From NCBI GenBank assembly GCA_938036405.1, contig CALHPT010000056.1, forward strand, positions 1-11,829: a DNA stretch of 11,829 nt. The letters run 5' to 3'. Position numbers and translations under genes: made by a program. The notes beneath the pieces were generated by a model. It was not told the DNA's origin, searched no databases, and saw only the letters and a program-made list of their open reading frames with translations. Positions 1 through 6,135 of this stretch are shown here, in pieces (position 1 is the stretch's first letter; every line of letters starts with the position of its first letter). This DNA comes from an uncultured Tannerella sp. (GTDB lineage: Bacteria; Bacteroidota; Bacteroidia; Bacteroidales; Tannerellaceae).

Positions 1-97
1 AGCATTCCTGCAAACCCCAAAAAGTTTTTCGCGGCACTTGCAGCATTCCTGCAAACCCCAAAAAGTTTTTTGCGGCATTTGCAGCATTCCTGCAAAC
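1..97. repeat. 41-bp tandem repeat array, 2.4 copies (array 1)
   Basis: Units start at 1, 42 and 83, an exact 41-bp period; the third is cut after about 15 bases and the first is cut by the window edge, so the array may extend leftward. Each full unit contains AGCATTCCTGCAAACCCC, then the near-palindromic core AAAAAGTTTTT, then a GCGGCA(C/T)TTGC tail. Across the unit junction lies an inverted repeat TTTGCAG-CATTC-CTGCAAA, perfect with 7-bp arms at 78-96 and with 6-bp arms at the 41/42 junction. The two complete copies differ at very few positions, including the length of the T run (5 versus 6). The array lies upstream of the rubredoxin promoter and has no coding potential. Its A/T core recurs in the array at 4055-4280. 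Confidence 0.9.
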
Positions 98-186
98 GTT
101 GTTAGAAATTAGAAAAGTGTCCGAGGCGCTGGACGGTGCTTCGATTCGCAAGGGGGGTCCTCGAAAGGAATACAAGCTTTCCGCTT

Positions 187-194
187 TATCTTTG
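187..194 (+). promoter_or_regulatory. Bacteroidota -7 promoter box for rubredoxin
   Basis: TATCTTTG matches the Bacteroidota -7 consensus TAnnTTTG exactly and lies 28 nt before the rubredoxin ATG. That gives a short leader with a start site near 200. No convincing TTG element was found 19-21 bp upstream, so the -33 half is weak or missing. The same octamer precedes rpoD and pruA in this window. Confidence 0.65.
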
Positions 195-222
195 CCCCGT
201 CTAATTAAAAATCAAGAAGAAA

Positions 223-381
223 ATGAGAAAGTACAGATGTACCGTATGCGACTACATTTATGATCCCGAGGTAGGCGATCCGGACGGCGGAATCGACCCG
301 GGAACGGCGTTTGAAGAGATCCCCGACGATTGGGTTTGCCCCCTCTGCGGTGTCGGCAAGGAAGACTTCGAACCGCTATAA
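223..381 (+). CDS. Rubredoxin, 52 aa
   Basis: This is a complete small gene translating to 52 residues beginning MRKYRCTVCDYIYDPEVGDP and ending KEDFEPL. It shows both rubredoxin metal-binding knuckles, C6-T-V-C9 and C39-P-L-C42, and the family hallmarks YIYDPEVGDPDGGI and DDWVCPLCG. The four cysteines bind a single iron, making it a one-electron carrier in the cytoplasm. In anaerobes rubredoxins commonly feed electrons to rubrerythrin or flavodiiron proteins for peroxide and oxygen defence; the partner here is not in view. Length is normal for the family. It appears monocistronic, between a TATCTTTG box and a hairpin terminator. No Shine-Dalgarno sequence is evident, which is usual in this phylum. 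Identification is secure; the physiological partner is unknown. Confidence 0.97.
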   Translation: MRKYRCTVCDYIYDPEVGDPDGGIDPGTAFEEIPDDWVCPLCGVGKEDFEPL

Positions 382-437
382 CCCCTCAGCCCTCCTCGCC
401 GCGCCTGCGGTGGAGAGGGATCGTATGAAGACAGTGC

Positions 438-486
438 GCGAGATCGGCCGTCACTCCCCCCGGAGCGGTCGATCTCGCTTTTTTAT
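438..486 (+). terminator. Rho-independent terminator after rubredoxin
   Basis: GCGAGATCGGCCG (438-450) pairs with CGGTCGATCTCGC (466-478) over 13 bp with one G-U wobble and a 15-nt loop. A run of six T follows (479-484). It sits about 57 nt past the rubredoxin stop and 38 nt before the next start, so it should separate the two transcription units. Confidence 0.88.
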
Positions 487-523
487 TCCCCCTTTCATGA
501 GAGTCACACGAACACCTCACCTA

Positions 524-1408
524 ATGACACCGAACCGATTTATCTCTTCCATCCTCTTGCTCCTCTGCGGATGGCTGGCAGCCGCAGCGCAGGGGCACGC
601 GCAAACGTCGCCTGTCGTGATCGATACAACGCTCCTTACTTGCGAATACAAAACCCTCTATTATTTGGATACAACGCAGCGCGAAAATGGCACGCTGATG
701 GGAGGCCGCTTTGTCCTTCAAATCGGGCGGAAGGCCTCCAAATACTACGAACTGATGACCGATCGCTACGAGCGAATGCGCACCGACGCTAAGGTATGGG
801 CCAACTACATGAGCCAAATGGAGGCGGAAGGAGAACGTGCTACTGCAAGTGGCGATTACTCGGGGATGCCATTGCTGAGCCGAGTGGACGCGCTGGTCAT
901 TTATACCGGGTATCCGGCTAACCGCCGCACGGTGCAGGACGCCGTCTTTCTTGATTATTACGTCTACGAGGATGATGCCGAGCCGCAGCAATGGATGCTC
1001 GTGACGGACTCCGTGAGGCAGATCCTCGGATACACCTGCCGAAAGGCCGTCTGCAGCTATCGCGGGCGTGACTATGAGGCGTGGTACGCCCCCGAGATTC
1101 CGGTCAGCGCCGGGCCGTGGAAGTTTGCCGGACTGCCGGGATTGATCATGAGTGCGCGCGACGTAAGCGGACATTACACCTTCGACCTGTCCAGACTGGA
1201 CTTTGTGCGTGAGCCGATCGAATACATCATGTACGACGAACGGCAATATGTGCGCACCGACCGGATCACATTTCTCCGTACGCAGGCTAAAAGTGCGCAG
1301 ATTGGCTTAGCGCGTTACATACAAGCCAACGCACCGGGCGGAACGATGGCCGGGGCATCCGGTGAGACGGCGCGCTACGACCTGCTCGAGCGGGACTATA
1401 AAAAGTAG
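524..1408 (+). CDS. GLPGLI family secreted protein
   Basis: A 294-residue protein. The N-terminus MTPNRFISSILLLLCGWLAA followed by AAAQGHAQTS is a typical Sec signal peptide with likely cleavage after GHA, near residue 26. The diagnostic block is at residues 198-210 (GPWKFAGLPGLIM), preceded by GYTCRKA and GRDYEAWYAPEIPVS, the usual order for the Bacteroidota GLPGLI family. Residues 31-160 form a less conserved N-terminal part containing EYKTLYYLDT. The frame is open back to 311, but that stretch overlaps the rubredoxin gene and its terminator and would bury the signal peptide, so the ATG at 524 was chosen; 497 is an alternative adding 9 residues. The family is periplasmic or envelope-associated and its biochemical function is not established. 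It is followed after 11 nt by a TonB-receptor-like gene, a pairing common for this family, suggesting an accessory role for that barrel protein. Confidence 0.92.
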   Translation: MTPNRFISSILLLLCGWLAAAAQGHAQTSPVVIDTTLLTCEYKTLYYLDTTQRENGTLMGGRFVLQIGRKASKYYELMTDRYERMRTDAKVWANYMSQMEAEGERATASGDYSGMPLLSRVDALVIYTGYPANRRTVQDAVFLDYYVYEDDAEPQQWMLVTDSVRQILGYTCRKAVCSYRGRDYEAWYAPEIPVSAGPWKFAGLPGLIMSARDVSGHYTFDLSRLDFVREPIEYIMYDERQYVRTDRITFLRTQAKSAQIGLARYIQANAPGGTMAGASGETARYDLLERDYKK

Positions 1409-1412
1409 GAGG
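1407..1412 (+). promoter_or_regulatory. Strong Shine-Dalgarno AGGAGG between the coupled genes
   Basis: AGGAGG overlaps the last two bases of the GLPGLI stop codon and lies 7 nt before the ATG at 1420. It fixes that start over the second ATG at 1426. A perfect SD is unusual in Bacteroidota, where most genes lack one. Its position suggests that translation of the receptor is coupled to, or boosted after, translation of the upstream gene. Confidence 0.75.
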
Positions 1413-1419
1413 CGACGCC

Positions 1420-3984
1420 ATGAGGATGCTTCTTTCGATACTTTTCTTGCTCTCTGTTTCGCTGTTCAGGGGCACGGGGCAGGTGCGTGAGATCACGGGT
1501 ACCGTAAAATGCGCCACGGGGAGTCTGCCAGGGGCGCTGGTCACGGTCACGACTGAGGACGACGATCATGTGTTGGCTTACGCCGTGGCCGATGCCGAGG
1601 GACACTTCGCGTTGAAGGTGGCCGAAGCGGCGCAGGGCTCACGATTTATTCATGCTCGCATGATGGGCTATACGGCTCAAAAGGTGCTGTTGACGCCGGA
1701 TCGTAGCGAATACACATTCGTCTTGGCTGAGTCGTCCGTCATGCTGAAAGAAGTGAAGGTGCGCGCCACACCCATCAGTGGTGCCGGCGACACGACGCGT
1801 TACCTCGCCTCATCCTTCGCCCGCGAGAACGACATCACGCTGGCCGATGTGATCAAGCGCATGCCGGGCTTCAACATCTCTGCCGACGGACGCATCAAGT
1901 ACGCCGGGCGCGAGATCAGCAATTTCTACATCGACGGGTCGGACATGATGACAGGCAACTACACCACAGCCATACGCAGCATCAAACACGATGACGTGGG
2001 GCGTGTGGAGGTGATCGAACACCATCAGCCGATCAAACTGTTTGAGGACTTGCTCTTCTCCGACCAAACGGCCGTCAATGTCACGCTGAAAGAGACGGCC
2101 AAGAACCGATGGGTGGGAGTGGTCGAGGCCGGCGGCGGAGTGCCGCGCCTGTGGCAGGTGGATGCAAGCGCCATGCGTTTCGCCCAAAAGGTGAAGACGA
2201 TGAACACCTATAAGGGCAACAATACGGGGCGCGATGTGGTAGGCGGAGGCACGTCGGGAGGCGGATCGGCGCGTGAGGTGATCGCTCTGCCGAGCGCTGA
2301 CAATCCGTACTTGGAGCGCAGCAGGACGCTCTTCAACCGCTCGCACCGACTGAGCCTCAACAACCAATGGGACATGGGGAGATCGTTTACCCTCACGCCG
2401 TGCATGGAGCTGTTCGGGGCCGAGACGGAGAGCGACGCGGCCGAGACACGCCGTTACTACCTTGACGACGGGCAGACGCGCGAGTTGACAACACACCAGA
2501 GCGGGCGGCGACGCCTCCACGGCGCTTCGCCCTCCGTCCGCCTCGAGGCGAACACCCGCCGGATGTACCTCAGCAACGTATTGACTTCCGATATCCGACG
2601 CTCCTCCGGCCATACGGACGCCGTCGGGACTTACTCGAATGTGGCCGACGGGCAGGTGGACGGCACCTATCTCCGCAACGATCTCTACGTCCTTTTTCGC
2701 CGCGGACGAAGAGTGATGGGCATCAAGTCCGCCATCGAATGGAGCCGGCTGCCTCAACGTCTCGACATCCGGCGTGCTGAGGCCGAAATGGGCGAGCGGA
2801 TCGGTGCCTCAGCGTTCCGTGTGCAGACTTCTACCTCGCAAATGATCGGCTTCGGCCGAGCCACCCTCTCGCTCGAGGAAGGATTCTCCTACGATCAGAG
2901 CGCCTTCCAAAGCGACCTTCGGGGGGTCATCCCTGGCGACACGGCGCGCAACGACTTCTGCTATCGCACGGCCTCACTCCGCGTCAGCCCTTCGCTCAAC
3001 ATCGGCCTCACGGCCTGGAAATTCGGGCTCTCCATCCCGGCCGACTTCCGCCACAGCGACTACATCGACCGCCTTGCCGACCGCTCCTACATCGACCGTC
3101 GGCTACATCTTTCGCCCACGGCATCCGTCGTCCGCATCTTCGGTCGCCACGTCACGACCTCGCTCAGCGGCTCATGGCAAAGCCAGCCGGAGGATCCCTC
3201 TGCGTTTTTCTCCGCCCCCCTCGTCGCGTCGTATCCCTATCTGCAGACCGGAACGACGGCCTACAGCCGTGCGGAGATGACGACCGTGAGCGCCATGATC
3301 CGTTACAAAAACATCCTTCACGGCCTTTTCGGTAACCTCATTGGCACGCGTATGTGGCAACACAGCCGACTGATGCCCACGCAGGACTTTGGCGAGATCT
3401 ACATCACGTCCGGCTCCGTGCATCGCCCCCACCTCGACCTCTCGGACTACGTGGCCGCCAGCCTCAGCTATATGATCCCCGCCATTCGCGGTGGTGTGAC
3501 CCTGAACGGCAGCTTCTCGTCCAGCCAGTCGCAACTCATGCAGAGCGGTCACTTGCGACGGCTCACAAGCTCCATGCGTCAGCTGGCCCTGCACGTCTAC
3601 GCCTCGCCCCGTTCCTGGCTCGATCTGGATTACGCCGCCGACCTCTCCGACTACATCTATCGTCCGGATCACGCCGACCGGCAGATCACCCGCACCCTGC
3701 ACCAGCAGCTTTCGGTCACCCTCACGCCGCTCTCCGCGCTGAGCTTCACCGCCTCCGGGAGTCATGATTACCACACCCTCGCCGGCTCCGGCAAGCACGT
3801 CTGCCTGCTGGACGCCCGCGTCGCTTGGCGCCTCTCACGGCTCTTCACCTTCCGACTGACGGCGCAAAACCTGCTCGACTATCGCACGTTTGCCTACACC
3901 TCCTACACCGATCTAATGTCCGTCGAGCAGACCTATCGCCTGCGGCCGTTCACGCTTCTGCTCACGGCCCTCACGACCTTTTAG
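1420..3984 (+). CDS. TonB-dependent-receptor-like outer membrane protein with N-terminal carboxypeptidase-regulatory-like domain
   Basis: An 854-residue protein. Residues 1-21 form a signal peptide. Residues 22-104 form a carboxypeptidase-regulatory-like beta-sandwich (REITGTVKCATGSLPGALVT, then DAEGHFALKV). A plug domain covers about 115-225, including DVIKRMPGFNISADG and IKYAGREISNFYIDGSDM. The rest, to 854, is beta-barrel, ending in TALTTF with the C-terminal phenylalanine expected by the outer-membrane assembly machinery. A glycine-rich loop, VVGGGTSGGGSA, lies near 273-284. Proteins of this build sit in the outer membrane; classical members import ligands using TonB energy. I see no clear TonB box between the sandwich and the plug, so active transport is uncertain and the substrate is unknown. 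It is translated downstream of the GLPGLI gene and is probably co-transcribed with it. It is unrelated to the thiamine receptor at the right of the window beyond superfamily. Confidence 0.88.
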   Translation: MRMLLSILFLLSVSLFRGTGQVREITGTVKCATGSLPGALVTVTTEDDDHVLAYAVADAEGHFALKVAEAAQGSRFIHARMMGYTAQKVLLTPDRSEYTFVLAESSVMLKEVKVRATPISGAGDTTRYLASSFARENDITLADVIKRMPGFNISADGRIKYAGREISNFYIDGSDMMTGNYTTAIRSIKHDDVGRVEVIEHHQPIKLFEDLLFSDQTAVNVTLKETAKNRWVGVVEAGGGVPRLWQVDASAMRFAQKVKTMNTYKGNNTGRDVVGGGTSGGGSAREVIALPSADNPYLERSRTLFNRSHRLSLNNQWDMGRSFTLTPCMELFGAETESDAAETRRYYLDDGQTRELTTHQSGRRRLHGASPSVRLEANTRRMYLSNVLTSDIRRSSGHTDAVGTYSNVADGQVDGTYLRNDLYVLFRRGRRVMGIKSAIEWSRLPQRLDIRRAEAEMGERIGASAFRVQTSTSQMIGFGRATLSLEEGFSYDQSAFQSDLRGVIPGDTARNDFCYRTASLRVSPSLNIGLTAWKFGLSIPADFRHSDYIDRLADRSYIDRRLHLSPTASVVRIFGRHVTTSLSGSWQSQPEDPSAFFSAPLVASYPYLQTGTTAYSRAEMTTVSAMIRYKNILHGLFGNLIGTRMWQHSRLMPTQDFGEIYITSGSVHRPHLDLSDYVAASLSYMIPAIRGGVTLNGSFSSSQSQLMQSGHLRRLTSSMRQLALHVYASPRSWLDLDYAADLSDYIYRPDHADRQITRTLHQQLSVTLTPLSALSFTASGSHDYHTLAGSGKHVCLLDARVAWRLSRLFTFRLTAQNLLDYRTFAYTSYTDLMSVEQTYRLRPFTLLLTALTTF

Positions 3985-3989
3985 CGACG

Positions 3990-4030
3990 CGCGGAAACGA
4001 TTCGCTTCCCTCCGCGAGCGCTAAGGCGCT
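3990..4030 (+). terminator. Two adjacent hairpins after the receptor gene, possible terminator
   Basis: CGCGGA (3990-3995) pairs with TCCGCG (4011-4016). Immediately after, AGCGC-TAAG-GCGCT forms a second compact hairpin at 4017-4030. Both begin just past the receptor stop codon. No T tract follows, so intrinsic termination is doubtful; they may only protect the mRNA 3' end. Confidence 0.35.
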
Positions 4031-4054
4031 GCTGAACTTGCTTTCCACCGTGCA

Positions 4055-4280
4055 ATTGTCTCAGACAATCGACAGAGTGCGTGTGACCCCATTGTCTGAG
4101 ACAATCGGCCCAAAAAGTTTTTTTCGTCCCATTGTCTGAGACAATCAGCCCAAAAAGTTTTTTTCGCCCCATTGTCTGAGACAATCAGCCCAAAAAGTTT
4201 TTTTCGCCCAATTGTCTGAGACAATCAGCTGAAAAAGTTTTTTTCGCCCCATTGTCTGAGACAATCGACTGAGAAAGTTT
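4055..4280. repeat. Array of six 15-bp palindromes, 40-bp period (array 2)
   Basis: Perfect palindromes ATTGTCTGAGACAAT start at 4091, 4131, 4171, 4211 and 4251, exactly 40 bp apart. A sixth at 4055 (36 bp before the next) has C instead of G at the centre. Between palindromes sits a 25-bp spacer carrying CCCAAAAAG followed by seven T, then CGCCCC; the second spacer reads CGTCCC. The first palindrome lacks the A/T core, and the last spacer is decayed (GAGAAAGTTTGTGGCGG). The array fills much of the gap between the receptor gene and degQ. It is not a CRISPR, because the spacers are near-identical and the unit is too short. The A/T core matches array 1 (1-97), but the palindrome is unrelated. 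Function is unknown; a cluster of operator-like binding sites or a bent-DNA element are possibilities. Confidence 0.93.
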
Positions 4281-4367
4281 GTGGCGGATCGATTGCGTTA
4301 CGGCTTCTGCGCCCCCCGCTTTATGCCGCAATGTCAGCTGGGGCGTCTGTTAAAAACAAAGGGAGGT

Positions 4368-4454
4368 CGGGCTGTTGCAGTTAAGCCCGGTTAAGCCTGA
4401 AAAGTAGCTGGTTAAAAGTGCAAAAAAGGGCAGCGAAGCAAAGAATAATTGCAC
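4368..4454. promoter_or_regulatory. Short direct and inverted repeats upstream of degQ
   Basis: This lies in the 524-nt gap 3985-4508. CGGGCT (4368-4373) pairs with AGCCCG (4384-4389). TTAAGCC occurs at 4381 and 4391, a 10-bp spacing, with a related TTAAAAG at 4412. GTGCAA (4418-4423) is mirrored by TTGCAC (4449-4454), with nearby CAAAAAAGGG and CCCTTTTTG also complementary. This cluster, 55-140 bp before degQ, is where its promoter and any stress-responsive operator should be. No exact TAnnTTTG box was found; AATAATTGCACC (4444-4455) is the nearest look-alike, one T short. The function is inferred from position only. Confidence 0.35.
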
Positions 4455-4508
4455 CCTTTTTGAGTTTTCAGACCACGTCTAATCTCTAATCAATTAAAGA
4501 TCGAAACA

Positions 4509-6017
4509 ATGAATGCAATGTGGAAAAAAGGACTGGTGATCGCCCTCGTAGCGGCGATCAGCTTCGTGTCGGCCCTCGGTGCCGTCACTTATATGGCTCA
4601 CCGCAACGCCGACGTGCGTGCACTGGTGGGCAACGACGATGTGTTCAAACAGCCGGTGCACCTGACGGGTTACGAGGCTGCACCTGCCGAACGCACCGAC
4701 TTTACCTATGCCGCCGACATGGCCGTGCACGCCGTGGTGCACATCAAAGCCACCACCAAGGTGGACTCGCGCATGCAGCGCGACGGCGACATCTTCGACC
4801 CCTTCGAATTCTTCTTCGGCAACGGTGGCGGCTTTCAGCAGCGTACACCCCAGCCGCGCGTCGGGTCGGGATCGGGCGTGATCATCTCCACCGACGGGTA
4901 TATCGTAACGAACAACCACGTGGTTGAAAACTCCGACGAGCTGGAGGTGACGCTCAACGACAACCGTAAGTTCTCCGCCAAGATCATTGGCACCGATCCC
5001 AGTACGGACATCGCCCTGATCAAGATCGAGGCCAAGGATCTCAAGACGCTTCCCTTCGGCGACTCTGAGCAGCTCAAGGTGGGCGAATGGGTGCTGGCCG
5101 TCGGCAACCCGTTCAACTTGAACTCGACTGTCACGGCGGGCATCGTCAGTGCCAAGGGCCGCGGCATCATGACGGGCGGTTCGGACCGCAACAAGATCGA
5201 GTCGTTCATCCAGACCGATGCGGCTGTCAACCCGGGCAACAGCGGTGGCGCACTCGTCAACACGCGCGGCGAATTGGTGGGCATCAACACGGCCATTTAT
5301 TCCGAGACGGGCAACTTCGCCGGCTACTCCTTCGCCGTGCCCATCAGCATCGCGGGCAAGGTGGTCAGCGATCTGAAGCAATACGGAGCCGTGCAGCGTG
5401 CCGTCTTAGGCATATCGATTCAGAATGCAGAAGCCGCAGCCTCGGAGGATAAGAAGGTGAAGGAGCTTGAGGGCGCCTACGTGGCCGAGTTTGCCCAGTA
5501 TAGTTCGGCCAAAACGGCTGGCATAGAGGTGGGCGACGTCATCACGGCCGTCAACGGCGTGCGTGTTCGATCGGGCAATGCGTTGCAGGAGCAGATCGGC
5601 AAGTACCGCCCGGGCGACAAGGTGAAGCTCGACGTAGACCGCTACGGATCGAAGAAGACCTTCACCGTGGAGCTGCGTAACTCGCAAGGCAACACGGCGG
5701 TGGTGAAGAAGAGCGGCGACGCCTCCGAAGTGCTCGGAGCAGCCTTCCGCCCCCTCAGCGACGAACAAAAACGCGAGTACGGTGTTAGTTATGGTATCGA
5801 AGTCAACGGTATCAACCGTGGCAAGGTGCAAGATGCTGGCATCCGCAAGGGCTTCATCATTATGGTGGTGAACGACCAGCGTATCTCTTCGCCCGAAGAC
5901 CTCTTCAAGATCGTGGAGCGTGTGCAGAAAGGCTCGTCCGAGGAGCAAGGCCTCTTCATCAAAGGCTTCTATCCCAACGGCCGCACCCAGTTCTACGCCA
6001 TCAATCTGGCGGAGTAA
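4509..6017 (+). CDS. degQ: Do/DegQ-family periplasmic serine protease (HtrA)
   Basis: A 502-residue protein. Residues 8-29 form a hydrophobic signal peptide or anchor, placing the enzyme in the periplasm. The trypsin-like domain (about 65-300) shows the full catalytic triad: His137 in TNNHVV, Asp167 in DPSTDIALIKIE, and Ser245 in NPGNSGGALVNTRGELVGIN. Two PDZ domains follow, roughly 300-395 (GAYVAEFAQ, AGIEVGDVITAVNGV) and 405-500 (AGIRKGFIIMVVNDQRI, SPEDLFKIVE). Members degrade or refold damaged envelope proteins as oligomers gated by the PDZ domains. Length and architecture are normal. DegP and DegQ cannot be separated reliably by eye; the Q-linker between His and the N-terminus carries only a short Phe/Gly-rich stretch (FDPFEFFFGNGGGFQQ). 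The ATG at 4509 gives the complete signal peptide; 4518 is an alternative. A long hairpin follows the gene. Confidence 0.96.
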   Translation: MNAMWKKGLVIALVAAISFVSALGAVTYMAHRNADVRALVGNDDVFKQPVHLTGYEAAPAERTDFTYAADMAVHAVVHIKATTKVDSRMQRDGDIFDPFEFFFGNGGGFQQRTPQPRVGSGSGVIISTDGYIVTNNHVVENSDELEVTLNDNRKFSAKIIGTDPSTDIALIKIEAKDLKTLPFGDSEQLKVGEWVLAVGNPFNLNSTVTAGIVSAKGRGIMTGGSDRNKIESFIQTDAAVNPGNSGGALVNTRGELVGINTAIYSETGNFAGYSFAVPISIAGKVVSDLKQYGAVQRAVLGISIQNAEAAASEDKKVKELEGAYVAEFAQYSSAKTAGIEVGDVITAVNGVRVRSGNALQEQIGKYRPGDKVKLDVDRYGSKKTFTVELRNSQGNTAVVKKSGDASEVLGAAFRPLSDEQKREYGVSYGIEVNGINRGKVQDAGIRKGFIIMVVNDQRISSPEDLFKIVERVQKGSSEEQGLFIKGFYPNGRTQFYAINLAE

Positions 6018-6037
6018 ACCGACGGGGTAAAAGGGTA

Positions 6038-6087
6038 GGCGAGACACTGCAGCATAGCGCCTGTGCGTGAAGATGCAGAGTCTCGCC
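6038..6087 (+). terminator. Long hairpin between degQ and rpoD
   Basis: GGCGAGAC-A-CTGCA (6038-6051) is complementary to TGCAG-A-GTCTCGCC (6074-6087): 13 of 14 positions pair, with one A-A mismatch and a 22-nt loop. It begins 20 nt past the degQ stop codon and is a plausible terminator or 3'-end stabiliser for degQ mRNA. The tail (CTATCTTTG) is only moderately T-rich. Its 3' foot abuts the -7 box of the rpoD promoter, so in duplex DNA the inverted repeat covers the promoter spacer. Confidence 0.65.
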
Positions 6088-6096
6088 CTATCTTTG
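6067..6096 (+). promoter_or_regulatory. rpoD promoter (Bacteroidota type)
   Basis: TATCTTTG at 6089-6096 is an exact TAnnTTTG -7 element. GTG at 6067-6069 lies 19 bp upstream and could be a one-mismatch -33 TTG. Transcription would start near 6102, giving a leader of about 34 nt that includes the palindrome TGATATATATCA (6112-6123). Because RpoD itself should recognise this box, the gene is probably autoregulated at basal level. Confidence 0.65.
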
Positions 6097-6135
6097 CGAC
6101 CCGTATTCCATTGATATATATCATCATCTTATCGA

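Noticed and set aside
311..523. Upstream extension of the GLPGLI frame to 311
   Set aside because: It overlaps rubredoxin in another frame and passes through the rubredoxin terminator. The signal peptide begins at the ATG at 524.
1810..2757. 315-codon minus-strand frame inside the receptor gene
   Set aside because: It is a shadow of a strongly supported plus-strand gene and shows no recognisable domain, signal peptide or promoter.
3981..4224. Minus-strand peptides with repeating SQTMGRKKLFGLI-like segments, and the plus-strand frame ending at 4139
   Set aside because: They are translations of the 40-bp array in rotating frames. A 40-bp period shifts frame every unit, so no consistent protein repeat exists.
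4055..4280. CRISPR-like array of repeats and spacers
   Set aside because: The 25-bp spacers are near-identical to each other and the repeat is a 15-bp perfect palindrome, so this is a simple tandem repeat. No cas genes are present.
4494..5381. 295-codon minus-strand frame over degQ
   Set aside because: It is antisense to the catalytic domain of degQ, rich in Val, Asp, His and Arg, and without family features.
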